Assembly: GCA_963920525.1 (NCBI GenBank)
Contig: OY986439.1
Coordinates: 212,081,500-212,145,499 of the forward strand
Length of the DNA: 64,000 nt
Direction of reading: 5' to 3'
DNA from: Dichetophora obliterata
Lineage: Eukaryota > Arthropoda > Insecta > Diptera > Sciomyzidae
The notes under the pieces were generated by a model. It ran no database searches. It had not been told where the DNA came from and worked only from the letters and a program-made list of their open reading frames with translations. Of this stretch, positions 44,751 to 57,000 are shown one piece after another (position 1 is the stretch's first letter; each line of letters starts with the position of its first letter). A program made the position numbers and the translations under genes.

Positions 44751-47700
44751 TTGTCATTAAACCAAAATTATTATTCACTCAAACTTACAGCCATCCTAAT
44801 TATGCGGCGAAGTTTTAACAAATGAAATATTTACTTATTTAATTCTTGTTTTAAAGTCATGTACTTATAGTACATGGCTTATTATTACCTTATCACTTAC
44901 GGAAAATTGTGCATAATTGTAATTTTTCTCTAACGCATATCCTCATTACCGACACATTTTCTGCTCAACACATTTAAATATTCTTCGCGGCGAATTCATT
45001 TGCCAATAAATTTCATATCTTCTTCAGTGGAAAAAATATTTATCTCCACCATACAGCGCTAACACATCAATTTCGTTTATCAATTTTCAATGCTTGGCAA
45101 TAAATTACAATCATTAAAGACAAAAATTAATTTTTATAACCCAATAAAAAGATAAAAACAAAAAATCAGCTTGAACACTTTTTTCACAATACTCAGCTAT
45201 TAAAATTTAAATATATAGATATATAAACATCTTTAATGTCGCCGTGCGTGTTAAACGAAAAACGCCCAACCTACGCCATCAAGACACAAAATTTGACGGC
45301 ATGAGTTTGGAAAAATTTGCCATATTTTCTTCAACGCCAAGAACTGGAGCAAATGTTTAAAGAAAATCAACAACTAGCAATGTTTGGGAAACGAATCATC
45401 GCTATACAACTACAATGTGTCATTTTAATAATTTAACAAATGACAAAAAACATGAAAACATATATCAGAGTATTTAGCGCAGCAATATTTGTATTGTCGA
45501 GCATTTGAAACACGGCAACAGCAGCCATAAATCTTCAATTTTCATATGTAGTGCGTTCAGAGCTTTTAAGTGCTCTGTGAGGATGCGTTGTATAGCTTCT
45601 TAAATTTTTTTTTTCTTTTAAGAGCTATGAAGATGTGTCATGCAACAACAAAAAATGCCGCTTTTCTCTGTTGTTGACAATTTTCGATTCATATCTTCTT
45701 CTATCAACTTTTATCAACTTTGCTTTATATCTGCATATAGATTTATAGATGAAGCCTTTAAATTGTACTGACAGGCAAACAAGCTGATTAAGTGCTTGTA
45801 CTATAGTTTTGAGTGTGGGGGTGCACGGTGGGGTCAATTGGCAGCGGTTAATGTGGTTATAAATTAAATTATTTTTAGTTTTTAGTAGTGTTTTGGAGTT
45901 GATTCGGAGAGTAATTAATTTAAAAGGAATTTGTAAAGCGTTTTTCTGCGTATCTGCATTTGTGCGCAGCAAATTGGGTTTATTGTTATGTTTGTTTAAA
46001 ACAGCTAGCTAGCTGTAGGTTTAATATTTTTACGTGACAACAATATGTGTATTTATTTTTTGGCATGACGTTTGCTACGAAATAAATTTTTTAATTTCTT
46101 TAGCTTATATTGACAGTTGAATTCGTATTGGCATTTTGCGATATTTTAAATTGTGTCTTAGATGACATTTTAGCATTTATATAGAATATTAATTTTTTAA
46201 GAATTAAATTTAAACTTCAGAGCTGTATTTTATGTGCGGCGAATTGAAGTGGTTGAAATTTTTGTATACATTCATTGTCATTTTATAAGTTTCGATATCA
46301 AATTTCTGCATCATTAGCTTTGATGGTTATTTTGATTTGCGGCGAATTTATTTTGCTTATCTTGTTTGCATTTTCTAAACAATTTTCTGCATACCCTGAA
46401 TTTATTTTGTAATTATTAATAATTTCTAAGCTTAAATTTGATTTTAAAAGCTTCAATATGCCTTTCAACTAATCTTTTGCACGTTGCGAATGCGTTTTAG
46501 TAGCTTTTTTAGGGTTTTCTGTATATGTCAAGTTTTTGGTTTTTCTTTTTTTATAAAAAAAAAATTGAAAATTTACTCTTATTAGTGTTTAATTTGTTCA
46601 GTTTCAAAATTTTTCTTGCATCGAATTTATATTGACAGAAATATTTTCTTAAAATAATACGTATATTGTGCTTTATAACAAGTCTTTTATGCTAACTTTT
46701 TATGTAAGTTGTTGTGCGACGAATTTAATTGTAAACAATTGAACATTTTTTTTGGCTGATTAACATCAGTTAACACTGAGAATTGATTTAGGAAATTCTT
46801 AAAAATTTAGCAAGTAATTTTTTAAACATAAAGCGAAATTTGTTTATTTTTTGTTGCTTGCATCACTATTTTTTCTGTGGCGTTTTATAATAACATCTTA
46901 AGTGTAAAAATCATGTTTCGAGAAATTTGGCTTCAAAGTTTTCAATCGCCATACAAGTTATATGAAAGAGTGTTTCGTTTTTGAGCCATAACTTTAGCTA
47001 CGGCCACGCTAGAAGCTCCAGATTTTGTGTGATCATAGTGCCATATGCGTAGAACACAGCTACATGAATAACTCAGATCTGCCTTAAGTCGACTTAAGAT
47101 GTTGTTATAAAACACCGCAGATTTGTTGATTTATTTTTCAAATACTTTCCTTCCATGTTCCACCTGGCAGCGCCAACACCAACAGCAAAGAGCAATTGTT
47201 GCTGCTGCTGTGCCTGGCCACATCTAACCCTTAGTAATATCCGTTTCCTGTTTTTTTTTCTCCAAGTTTGGTGTGAGTTGCAGCCATTGTTGCTATTTGT
47301 CTCCTTTACTGACAGCCGGGATTATGTGACTCGCCGTTGCTCAAACCGAGTTATTATCTTTTTTCAATATATTTCCATGGTTTTTATTATTATTATTTTT
47401 CAAACGGAAGTGCTTTGTGTGGTTTTATGAGTTCAGATAGGTTTTGTGAATGGTTTTTAGCCGTCAATGTGAATGGTTTTTATTGTGAGCTATTAGAGGA
47501 AAAATCGCTCGGAACAGAATATTTGAAACAATTTTTGCAAATCTTTGCTTAAACACGTATTTAGCTTGTTTGACTATTTTTGATCCTGGTTCCTTTGTAA
47601 ATTTCCTAAAGTTGCGATTATTTGTAACTCTGCATGAAGAGAAAAAACTCTAGAATTCTATGCTTAAAGCAAGCAGGAAGGCTATCGATTCTCACACTTG

Positions 47701-47890
47701 CATTACAATCTCAATCCAAGCATTATTTTTTTTTTTTTGTATAGAGAAAGCATTAAATGTATTAGTTCAAGAAACATTTTCTTAAAACTTCAGTATATTT
47801 TTCTTGATTTTACTCTTTCACTCTCTTGAAATGATAATAATTTGCTTGATCGCAGCTTATAATTTTCTTATAATAGGAGCGTTTTGCTAA
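44751..47890. other. intron with tapering boxes, no gene
   Basis: GCGGCGAATT boxes at 44802, 44989, 46235 and 46339 (the last two 104 bp apart), and a degraded GTGCGACGAATTTA at 46712, taper off the array. No gene. 47155-47230 is GC-richer (CACCTGGCAGCGCCAACACC) but has no recognisable feature. Confidence 0.5.
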
Positions 47891-47899
47891 ATATGAGAT

Positions 47900-48540
47900 A
47901 TTTTTATTCTAGAAAAGAGAACTGTTTTCTGAACTCAGTAAATCTCGTATAATTCTCCTGAGATAAAAGGGAACGTCGAAGTGGGCGAGATATTCTAATA
48001 TTCTGGACCAGTTCGCAAAATTTATTGAGTTTTTGATGTCGATTGTTGTTGCGAGACAGTACTCTTTGTCACCGCACAACCATTGCGTGCCAGTGATTGC
48101 ATCAAGTGCTATCTTTTTTTACTACACCAAATCCATCAGTTGTCGAACGAGCTTTACGAAAGCCAACTGTTGGGGGGAAAGATTTACAGCGCCTATTATT
48201 GGCTCCTACTGCTTATCAGCCGTTCGAGAATCTTGCCAGCAGAGTCAAGTATACATAGATGACGGTAAGCCAATGGATCCTCCAGGGAACTCCAATTATA
48301 AGAGATCAACACCAGCCTTTGCCGCTTCCACTTTATTGGGAAAACACCTTCCTTAAAGCAGGCGTTATCCAAGTCTGTGAACACGTCAGTTTTTTGCTCT
48401 ACAAAGATTTAAGTATCTGATTTGGAATTTTAATTGAACTCAGGTCCAGGAGATTTTTTATCGTCGAGCTCTTTGGCAATTTTAGGGAGCTCAACGTATG
48501 TCGCCGGTTGCAGTTCTTCATTTCCTGTTCCAATTTCAGG
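47900..48540 (-). pseudogene. non-LTR retrotransposon reverse transcriptase remnant
   Basis: Minus-strand pieces of a LINE reverse transcriptase in the right order. Around 48450-48530 is KELDDKKSPGP, then a stop. At 48196-48384 is CFKEGVFPIKWKRQRLVLIS followed by YRHLCILDSAGKILERLI. After a frame change, near 48130-48180, is FRKARSTTDGFGV, and near 47950-48050 is TIDIKNSINFANW. These match the N-terminal fingers and palm of jockey/R1-group reverse transcriptases. Frameshifts and stops make it dead, and the catalytic YADD region is not present. The 107-codon plus-strand frame here is a shadow. Confidence 0.87.
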
Positions 48541-48590
48541 TGTCAGGTTGTTCTGGAAATAGTGTGTGAATTATACTCTGCATCTTACAG

Positions 48591-49060
48591 AGGCAGCCTC
48601 GATAGTCTAGTGGTAGCGCGCTTGACTGTCATCCAGGGGTCCCGGGTTCCAATCCTGGGCGGACCTGGGATGGTCCCACGCTTTAACCTTTCTGTCCTTA
48701 TTTCTAATCAAAAGATCTTTAAAGCATATCGATTTACGAAGAAAAGTTTTAGTTGGTGGTGGTAGGAAATTTTGTGGAAAGGAACGCTTAGTAACTTGAT
48801 TTGACTAAGTTTTCCAGGCATAGCACTTGCGTTAGATTCAAAATGTTTCTACAACTTCTGCCACATTAGAGACATCCTACACAAAAATTTCACTTGATTA
48901 CTCCCAACTTTCCTATCCTGTGGTATCACAACGGACCAATAATTTTATCTAGTGGGCCGGTCTAAAGATCTGCCGCTACCTAAACCTAACCTAACCTAAC
49001 CTAGCCTAGCCTAACCTAACCTAACCTGACCTAATCTAACCTAACGTAACCTAATCTGAT
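48591..49060 (+). mobile_element. tRNA-derived SINE, second copy, long CCTAA tail
   Basis: Head and body match the SINE at 577-942: GCCTCGATAGTCTAGTGGTA, GTTGGTGGTGGTAGGAAA, GGAACGCTTAGTAACTTGAT and CACAACGGACCAATAAT. It carries an extra CTTGCGTTAGATTC region. The B box reads GGGTTCCAATCC, one base off consensus. The tail is about 80 bases of imperfect CCTAA pentamers. A possible 9-of-10 target duplication is TCTGCATCTT (about 48577) and TCTGCATGTT (about 49063). Confidence 0.85.
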
Positions 49061-52000
49061 CTTCTGCATGTTGTAAACGTGTGAGTTCTTTTAAATTTAC
49101 ACAAACGGATCTCGTTTTTCTTTGGAACTTTTTTTTATTTTCGACAGATAAAGCAGCATAACTTCGCTGAAGTTATTCCAAGGTTTTTGAGGCTTGGTGA
49201 TTTAGATTGGTGATGATGGTCTACTGGTCTGTGCAGACCACCCCGTTCCGCATAGCAGGTGGGGAGGCCTTTAAACCGTGTCTCACCACTCCTAATCACA
49301 TTTTACTTAAAAATATGTTATTTATAGTTTTCGATCTTGAACACATCAGTTGAGGTTAATATAAAATATCAGACTTCTAAAATTGGTATTTAATTCTGTT
49401 TTTTGTTTTAATTTACTCTTATTTAATTTAATTAAAAATAATTTATTCAAAAAATTCCACGCAATCCTACCACTAAATCTTGCCTTCTCCTTCACCTCTC
49501 CTTCTTTTCGTTGGCTTGTAGCCAAAATAGGCATTTTTTACCTACTAATACTTATCTTATTACAAAAATACCCATTTACCTTTTCAGTTAAATTAAAAAA
49601 AAAACTCCAACGAGTTGGACTATACTTTTGTTCAGCAAAAATGGTTCTCAGCAACGTAACTCAAAAATATAGTACCCGGTGACTCTGTTGTACAGTGTTT
49701 TACTATTTTCCAATAATTATTTTTTATTACTTGATTGACTTACATTTAAATTGACTAGACATATTCTTAAATCAAGCACAATAGCTAAGTTCCTTTCGCC
49801 TTAATATAATCGCGATAACAAATTTTCTCAAAGGAACGGCAAAAAAAACGACTCGTAGAGGGCACTACCGTTGCAGTCAAAATTAAATTCAAACAAGCAA
49901 TCATGATACAATAACTATTAGGTGTCATGAGGACGTGTGTGTTTCAAAACTGTTGTGAACTATTATGGTAGCGATACCTTAGTGAACGATGTTTTTCTCT
50001 GAATGTGTTTTACTCTAAACGTCAGAAAAATTGTAAATTATTTCATTTAATTTTTAATATTATGCAATTATATAAATAATTTAAGTGCAATTGTTGGCTG
50101 CGCTGAATACGTTCAATGTGTGTGACACACGCGGTTTGTTTTGTTTTCTTTTGTTTAACATTCGATGGTGGCAGCTCGTGAGAAAATAGGTAGCTGTCAT
50201 GGCTACCTAATAGTCATTGTATCAAACAAACAAATAATTACAAAAATGAAATGACAGCTCATAAAAATATACAGGTGCGGCCCCTGTGTTTCAAATTTTT
50301 TAAAGGCTATATCACAATTTTATATGGATAGCAAAAATAATAGGATTATTATTTTTGTTTTTGCTTTGCACGTAAAAAAAAGTAATCTGGATTATTTTGA
50401 AGCGAATGGAACGCAGCTAATGATTTCTTTATATAAGAAAATTATTTCTCTCCGTGTGTGCTAGTTGCCTTATATTTCAAATGCCTAATAATGCACTTCT
50501 CTTTTTAAACACTTTCTCGTCCTTGCAATCCTGGCTTTTTAGTTTTATTTTGCTAAGCATTTGCTGTCCATCACAATTTGTCCATCACAATCAATCTAAG
50601 CCGCTTTGCTGACATCTCTTCTGCAGCCCTCAAACTTTCGAAACACTTCGTAATCCAAAATGAGTTCTTGCGTTACCGCAGAAAAAGCACTTTAAGCCAA
50701 AGAAAAAACGCCAAAACTTTCGAATTCCATACAAAATATCACAATTTTTGCGCACTCATAAACAACTCTTACTACTTCGCAAACACTTATTTTGCTTCTT
50801 TTTTTTCTCCACCACATCCTTGTCGCTTGTCGTAATGAAAGCAAACGGCCAACCAAGCATGCTATTCACAATTCAATAATCTCTCAATAGTCCTTCGTCA
50901 TTTTTTCGTTCATTCTTCTTTTCTGTTTGAACTCTTTCTATTTTGAAGTTCCCAATCTCCAGTGATTTTTTTTTTCGGCATTTGTCGTCATTCATGTGCT
51001 GAAAATTCAACGTTCGTTGCCTCTTCTTCATTGTTGTCCAAGTGTTTGCTCCTTTGGGAATCGATTATCCATGCAATTGTAGAGTGATTTTCAGTTGTAT
51101 TGGTTTCATTGCTTTCTTTGGCATCTAGCTTTTATTCTTTTTTCAATTGCGAGATTTTTTCCATTGCGACTTTTTATCGAACTTGTTCTGGCGTCATTTA
51201 CTCGTACTCAAACACGGCTTACATATGCAACAACGTTGTGCTCAGCATGCCGCAGGACATGAAAAACCACTTGTATGATTATTGCCACAGCTCAAAATTC
51301 GTTATATTTGTGGTGGCAGTTCGAAGGTCTTCTAAAATTAGGAAAAAAATTGAGGCAAACGGAAAAAATAGTTGCTGCAGCTCTATAAACTGTACGTTGT
51401 GAATGTGTTTTAGTTGGTTTTGTTTGTTGATTGTTTTTTTTTTAATTTCATTTTCATGACATTCATCGATGCGATGATGTTATGCTGTGCAATTGAATTG
51501 AATTGAATTGAATGGATTTGAATTGAATTCGCCGTGCTTCAGCAAGTGGGTCGTGCGCGTGCCAAATTAATGGGCGCATTTTTATGCTTTGCTATTGCCA
51601 GTGTTGCCATTGTTTTTTTACTTCGACTTCTTCTCCTACTCCTGCAGTTTTATTACCTTGCCGTGTGTTTTTTATTGATGTTTGTTTTGATGAATTGTTT
51701 GTTTGCTGATGCAAAGAATGCTGTTTGTAGATTGCAATTCAGTTTGGACCACTAATTCGCTTTGACGGTGATTTTTTGCATACAACGCTTACCAACCTAT
51801 TGCTATTGATAAGCAGTGCAGGGAAAAATTCGACGTCAAAAATTACCAAAATAAAGATGAAAAAAAAAATAGAGAAAATCGACCACGTTTAAATAGGTTT
51901 GTTTTTTGTGATGTAGCGCTGATTGTGTGCATAAAGTGCAAAATTTATTCAATAGCTTGACTGGATTGCAATAAGCGAAGGGTTAATTAAATGCTGCAGC

Positions 52001-52440
52001 AGCACATAAGAGGTAAGGCGATCATTTTTAGAGCTAGAAACTTAGATTCAGAATCAGATACATGTCCAGAGCAGAAAATTTTAAGAAGAGAAAATCTTAA
52101 AGAATTTAAAATATTAATATAATTTATTTAATAATGGGCAAATTTATGAGAGTTTCAAGTAAATATACAAATTCCTTTCGTAAAAAAACATCTTGTAGAG
52201 GCCCTTAAATAATCAAACACATTTCAACCCGAATTCGCTGCAAAGTAAACTTAAGATTTATGTCTACAGTGTGCAGCAGATATAAATCTTTCAACATAGT
52301 TCTGAAAGAAAAACTTAAAAAAAGTATGGCAGTGAGGATACTGCCGACCGAAGTGAAAACCTATACATAAAATACTAGTATTCTCGGGCGGACTTTGTCC
52401 TGCCACGGACCGTCGTCTAAATAGGAATTTTCATGCTACA
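49061..52440. other. intron, one small inverted pair, no gene
   Basis: TGATACAATAACTATTAGGT near 49903 and ACCTAATAGTCATTGTATCA near 50206 are inverted, probably ends of a MITE of about 330 bp. GAATT-rich repeats are at 51490-51530, followed by a GAATTCGCCGTGC box at 51526. Hydrophobic frames near 51534-51755 are not supported as genes. Confidence 0.5.
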
Positions 52441-53918
52441 CAAGGTTGCCAGTCAAAATTCGGAACAATTCCTACGAAAATTACCTTTTTCCCACAGCAA
52501 CATAAATTAAATACCACCAAAATTCCCATGGTATAGGTAAACAAAAAAAATCCCTCCGCAATTAAAAAATACCAAAAAAAAAACCTACGACCATTAAAAA
52601 TTACCACGAAAATACCACTCTTTGTAAAAATACCACCAAAAATCCCATATGCATTCAAAATTCCCACAATAAATCCCATACGCATTAAAAAATACCACAA
52701 TAAATCCCATATAAATAAAACAAAATAGAAATACCACAAAGAAATAAAAGTGGTTCGCCGTTCATTGAATCGGCGTATTTTTGATGTGAATAGCGTAAGA
52801 GCGATATACTAACTGAAGCGTATTTTGCAACAACAAAAATATGCGTATAATGGCAACTGCGAAATAATTTTCGTCTTAAAAGATAATTGAAAACCAATGG
52901 ATTCGATATTATTATGGATGCAAATATTTTTTATTTTTGTGTTGGTAGTAATTATATTTTTCACATATTTTGGCATTTTTAAATAATTTTTGTCAACTTT
53001 ACACTTGCAAAAAAATAAAAAATTCAAGATAGCATTACCTAGAGGTGGGTAATAGCACAATTTTTTGTGTGTTGACTCACCAGCACATGTGCACCCTTGT
53101 GTGTCAGCACACGGTGCTAGCACAATTGTGCCACAATCGAACAAAGCACTAATGAAAGTGTCGATAACAAATAGAGTCCTAACACCCTTTTCTATTGATT
53201 TGTTTACAATATTCACAAATTGCATATTGCCAATTATTGCAAGTAAACCAAAGTAAAAGCAAAATCAACTGTACTAAGCAAAAACTTACAAAATGTAAGT
53301 AATGCAGTGCACAGTAGCGATAACCAATGAGTGTCAGTGAAGAAGCTTAGCACAACACTCTGCTTTTGATCCCAACACAGCTCACAAAAGTAACTTTAAG
53401 CGCAAAAGTTCGTCAAAGCTCTGCTCTTTGCGTGCTATTGTGCCACTATGTGAGTCAACGTAGTGTGCTAGCACACATGGCAAACTACAGGGAGTCAGCA
53501 CAGTGCCAAAGCACAGCACAGTTACCCACCTCTAGTATAACCATATGTCAAAAAATATCTACTTAGTTTTCATGCAAATTTGTGATGGCAACTTGTTCTT
53601 AAAAAAATAAGCAATTCAATCGTTTTTATTAAGGGTATGTTCGAGGAAATGTACAGCGTAAGCTTACAGCTTTACGATTCTGTATATGTATATGTTCATC
53701 AAATACCATTGTTAATTTTTGCTTAATAAATGTGAAAAAAACTGTTAAGAAAATTCCCGAATTCCCATGCAATTAAAAAATACCACGCTGAATTCCCACG
53801 CCAATTAAAAAATACCACGCTGGATTAAAAAATACCATGGGCATCCCCAAAAAAAAATTCCCAAGACCAATTAAAAATTACCACGAATGGGATTTTTCCC
53901 ACATTACTGGCAACCTTG
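52441..53918. mobile_element. hAT-like TIR element with AATTAAAAAATACCAC sub-repeats
   Basis: The ends CAAGGTTGCCAGT (52441) and ACTGGCAACCTTG (ending 53918) are perfect inverted copies. The 8-bp flanks ATGCTACA and GTGCTACA differ by one base, fitting a hAT target duplication. Both flanking arms consist of repeated short units such as AATTAAAAAATACCACG and AAATTCCCA. No transposase is left. A smaller element is nested inside at 53040-53534. Confidence 0.82.
53040..53534. mobile_element. nested hAT-like MITE
   Basis: The ends TAGAGGTGGGTAA and TTACCCACCTCTA are inverted, matching the common AGAGGTGGGNAA ends of hAT elements. Flanking octamers GCATTACC and GTATAACC agree at 6 of 8 bases. Inside, GCACA-type words (CAGCACA, TAGCACA) recur in both orientations. 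Its insertion postdates the outer element. Confidence 0.78.
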
Positions 53919-54015
53919 GTGCTACATCATCGGAAAACTTGTTTATATTTTCACCCGCGCCCCCTTTGATTATTTATTTCAAAATATTTTATATTGAGAT
54001 GGTGTTTTTATTTTA
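53919..54015. other. short spacer between two elements
   Basis: About 100 bases of AT-rich sequence between the hAT-like element and the large foldback composite. Nothing else seen. Confidence 0.4.
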
Positions 54016-57000
54016 TAATTATACAGAACTATATTATTACATTTAAATTGAATATTAATGATATAATAATAAAATACAGGGAGCACTAAGTTTACACTTT
54101 TGCTTAAAAAAAGTTTCAGTAATATATAAAAAATTTAATAAATTGCTAAAAGCTCTTAACAAAAATAAGTCAAGTCTCATATGTCGACTGTAGCTACACA
54201 ATTAAAATTCACTACGTCTACAAAAAAAATTACAGCAACTGCGCCAACAACAATTACCTAGCAAATTTACAAACAACACCGCAGAGAGAATGACATGAGC
54301 ACTGTGGTTCCGCAGCGTTAGAGGGGATAAACCGGATCGGTGACAAAAAATAAACCGCACTTTGTTGCTTGCTATGCTTTCTGTTTGCCTGGTAGAAAAA
54401 ATTCAAATAGAGACCAGTCACACACACAAAATACATATATGAAAAATTTTAAATTTCTCTCAGCTGCGCTCTTTTAATACCTTCATTTAAGACCTTGATA
54501 CCAGGCAAACAGAAAACATAGTAAGCAAAATGCTGTTTATTTTCTGCCGCCGATTCTGTTCATCCTCTCTAACGGTGCACAACCGCTGTGATCTTGTTCT
54601 GCTCTGTTCTTCTCTGTGCGCCGTTGAGAACGCAGAGAGAATGACATGAGCACTGGGCTTGCGCAGCGTTGGAGGGGAGGGGATAAACCGGATCGGTGGC
54701 AGAAAATAAACCGCACTTTGTTGCTTGCTATGCTTTCTGTGTGCCTGGTAGAAAAATTTCAGATAGAGACCAGTCACACACACAAAATACATATATAAAA
54801 AATTTTAAATTTCTCTCAGCTGCGCTCTTTTAATGCCTTCATTTAAGACCTTGATACCAGGCAAACAGAAAACATAGCAAGCAAAATGCTGTTTATTTTC
54901 TGCCGCCGATTCTGTTCATCCTCTCTAACGCTGCACAACCGCTGTGATCTTGTTCTTCTCTGTTCTTCTCTGTGCGCCGTTGTTTGTAAATTTCCTTGGT
55001 AATTGTTGTTGGCGCAGTTAGCTGTAAATTTTTTGTAGACGTAGTGAATTTTAGTTGTTTAGCTACAGTTGGCATATGAGACTAGAATTATTTTTGTTGG
55101 GAACTTATAGCAATTTATTTAATGTTTTATATATTACCGAAACTATTTCTTTTAAGCAAAAGTGTTACCATATCGAAAATACATATAATTAAAGTCATGT
55201 ATTTAAATTATTTCATTATTGAATTAATATAAAAAATTAAAGCTTATTTATATCTATTTATGTCATAACACTAACACAATATACATATACACTACATCTA
55301 TACTCCGTTGTTTATTAAAAATAAAATATTCTAAAATTAAGAAATTGCTATAGTATATAAATTATATATAATTTAATATAATAAATTGAAGTTAAACAGT
55401 TTAAAAAATTAGAATGCTTAGGTAAGCAGACTATAGTTATCAAATTACTACTGAAAATATTAATTTATTTTGCAGGTTTATTATATAAGTTTTATTATAT
55501 AAATACACATAAATAAACTTTAAATTTCTTCATTCATAAAAACAAATAGTTGTACCAATATTATATATAAATTTTAATTCAAATGTATAAACTGTTATCA
55601 AAAATTGGGTTCATATGCTGACTGTAGCTTCAAAAAAAACAGCTGCAAAAAATTAAAGCTAACTACAACAACAACGCAGAGAGAATGACATGAGCACTGG
55701 AAATGAAAATAAGCCGCACTTTGTTGCTTGCTATGCTTTCTGTGTGCCTGGTAGAAAAATTTCAAATAGAGACCAGTCACACACACAAAATACATATATG
55801 AAAAATTTTAAATTTCTCTCAGCTGTAGCTCTTTTAGTGCCTTCATTTAAGATCTTGATACCAGGCAAACAGAAAACATAGCAAGCAAAATGCTGTTTAT
55901 TTTCTGCCGCCGATTCTGTTCATCCTCTCTAACGGTGCACAACCGCTGTGATCTTGTTCTTCTCTGTTCTTTTCTGTGCGCCGTTGAGAACGCAGAGAGG
56001 ATGACATGAGCACTGTGGTTGCGCAGCGTTAGAGGGGAGGGGATAAACCGGATCGGTGGCATAAAATAATCCGCACTTTGTTGCTTGCTATGCTTTTTGT
56101 GTGCCTGGTAGAAAAATTTAAATAGGGACCAGCAACACACACAAAATACATATATGAAAAATTTTAAATTTCTCTCAGCTGCAGCTCTTTTAATGCCTTC
56201 ATTTAAGACCTTGATACCAGGCAAACAGAAAACATAGCAAGCAAAATGCTGTTTATTTTCTGCCGCCGATTCTGTTCATCCTCTCTAATGGTGCACAACC
56301 GCTGTGATCTTGTTCTTCTCTGTGCGCCGTTGTTTGTAAATTTCCTTGGAAATTGTTGTTGGCGCAGTTAGCTGTAAATTTTTTGTAGACGTAGTGAATT
56401 TTAGTCGTTTAGCTACAGTTGGCATATGAGACTAGAATTATTTTTGTTAGGAGCTTATAGCAATTTATTTTTGTTTAGAGCTTATAGCAATTAATTTTAT
56501 GTTTTATATATAACTGAAACTATTTCTTTTAAGCAAAAGTCATGTATTTAAATTATTTCATTATTGAATTAATATAAAAAATTAAAGCTTATTTATATCT
56601 ATTTATGTCATAACACTAACACAATATACATATACACTATATCTATACTGCGTTGTGTATTAAAAATAAAATATTCTAAAATTAAGAAATTGTTATAGTA
56701 TATAAATTATATATAATTTAATATAATAAATTGAAGTTAAACAGTTTAAAAAATTAGAATGCTTAGGTAAGCAGACTATAGTTATCAAATTACTACTGAA
56801 AATATTAATTTATTTTGCAGGTTTATTATATAAGTTTTATTATATAAATACACATAAATAAACTTTAAATTTCTTCATTCATAAAAACAAAAAGTTGTAC
56901 CAATATTATATATAAATTTTAATTCAAATGTATAAACTGTTTTCAAAAATTGGCGTCATATGCTGACTGTAGCTTCAAAAAAACAGCTGCAAAAAATTAA

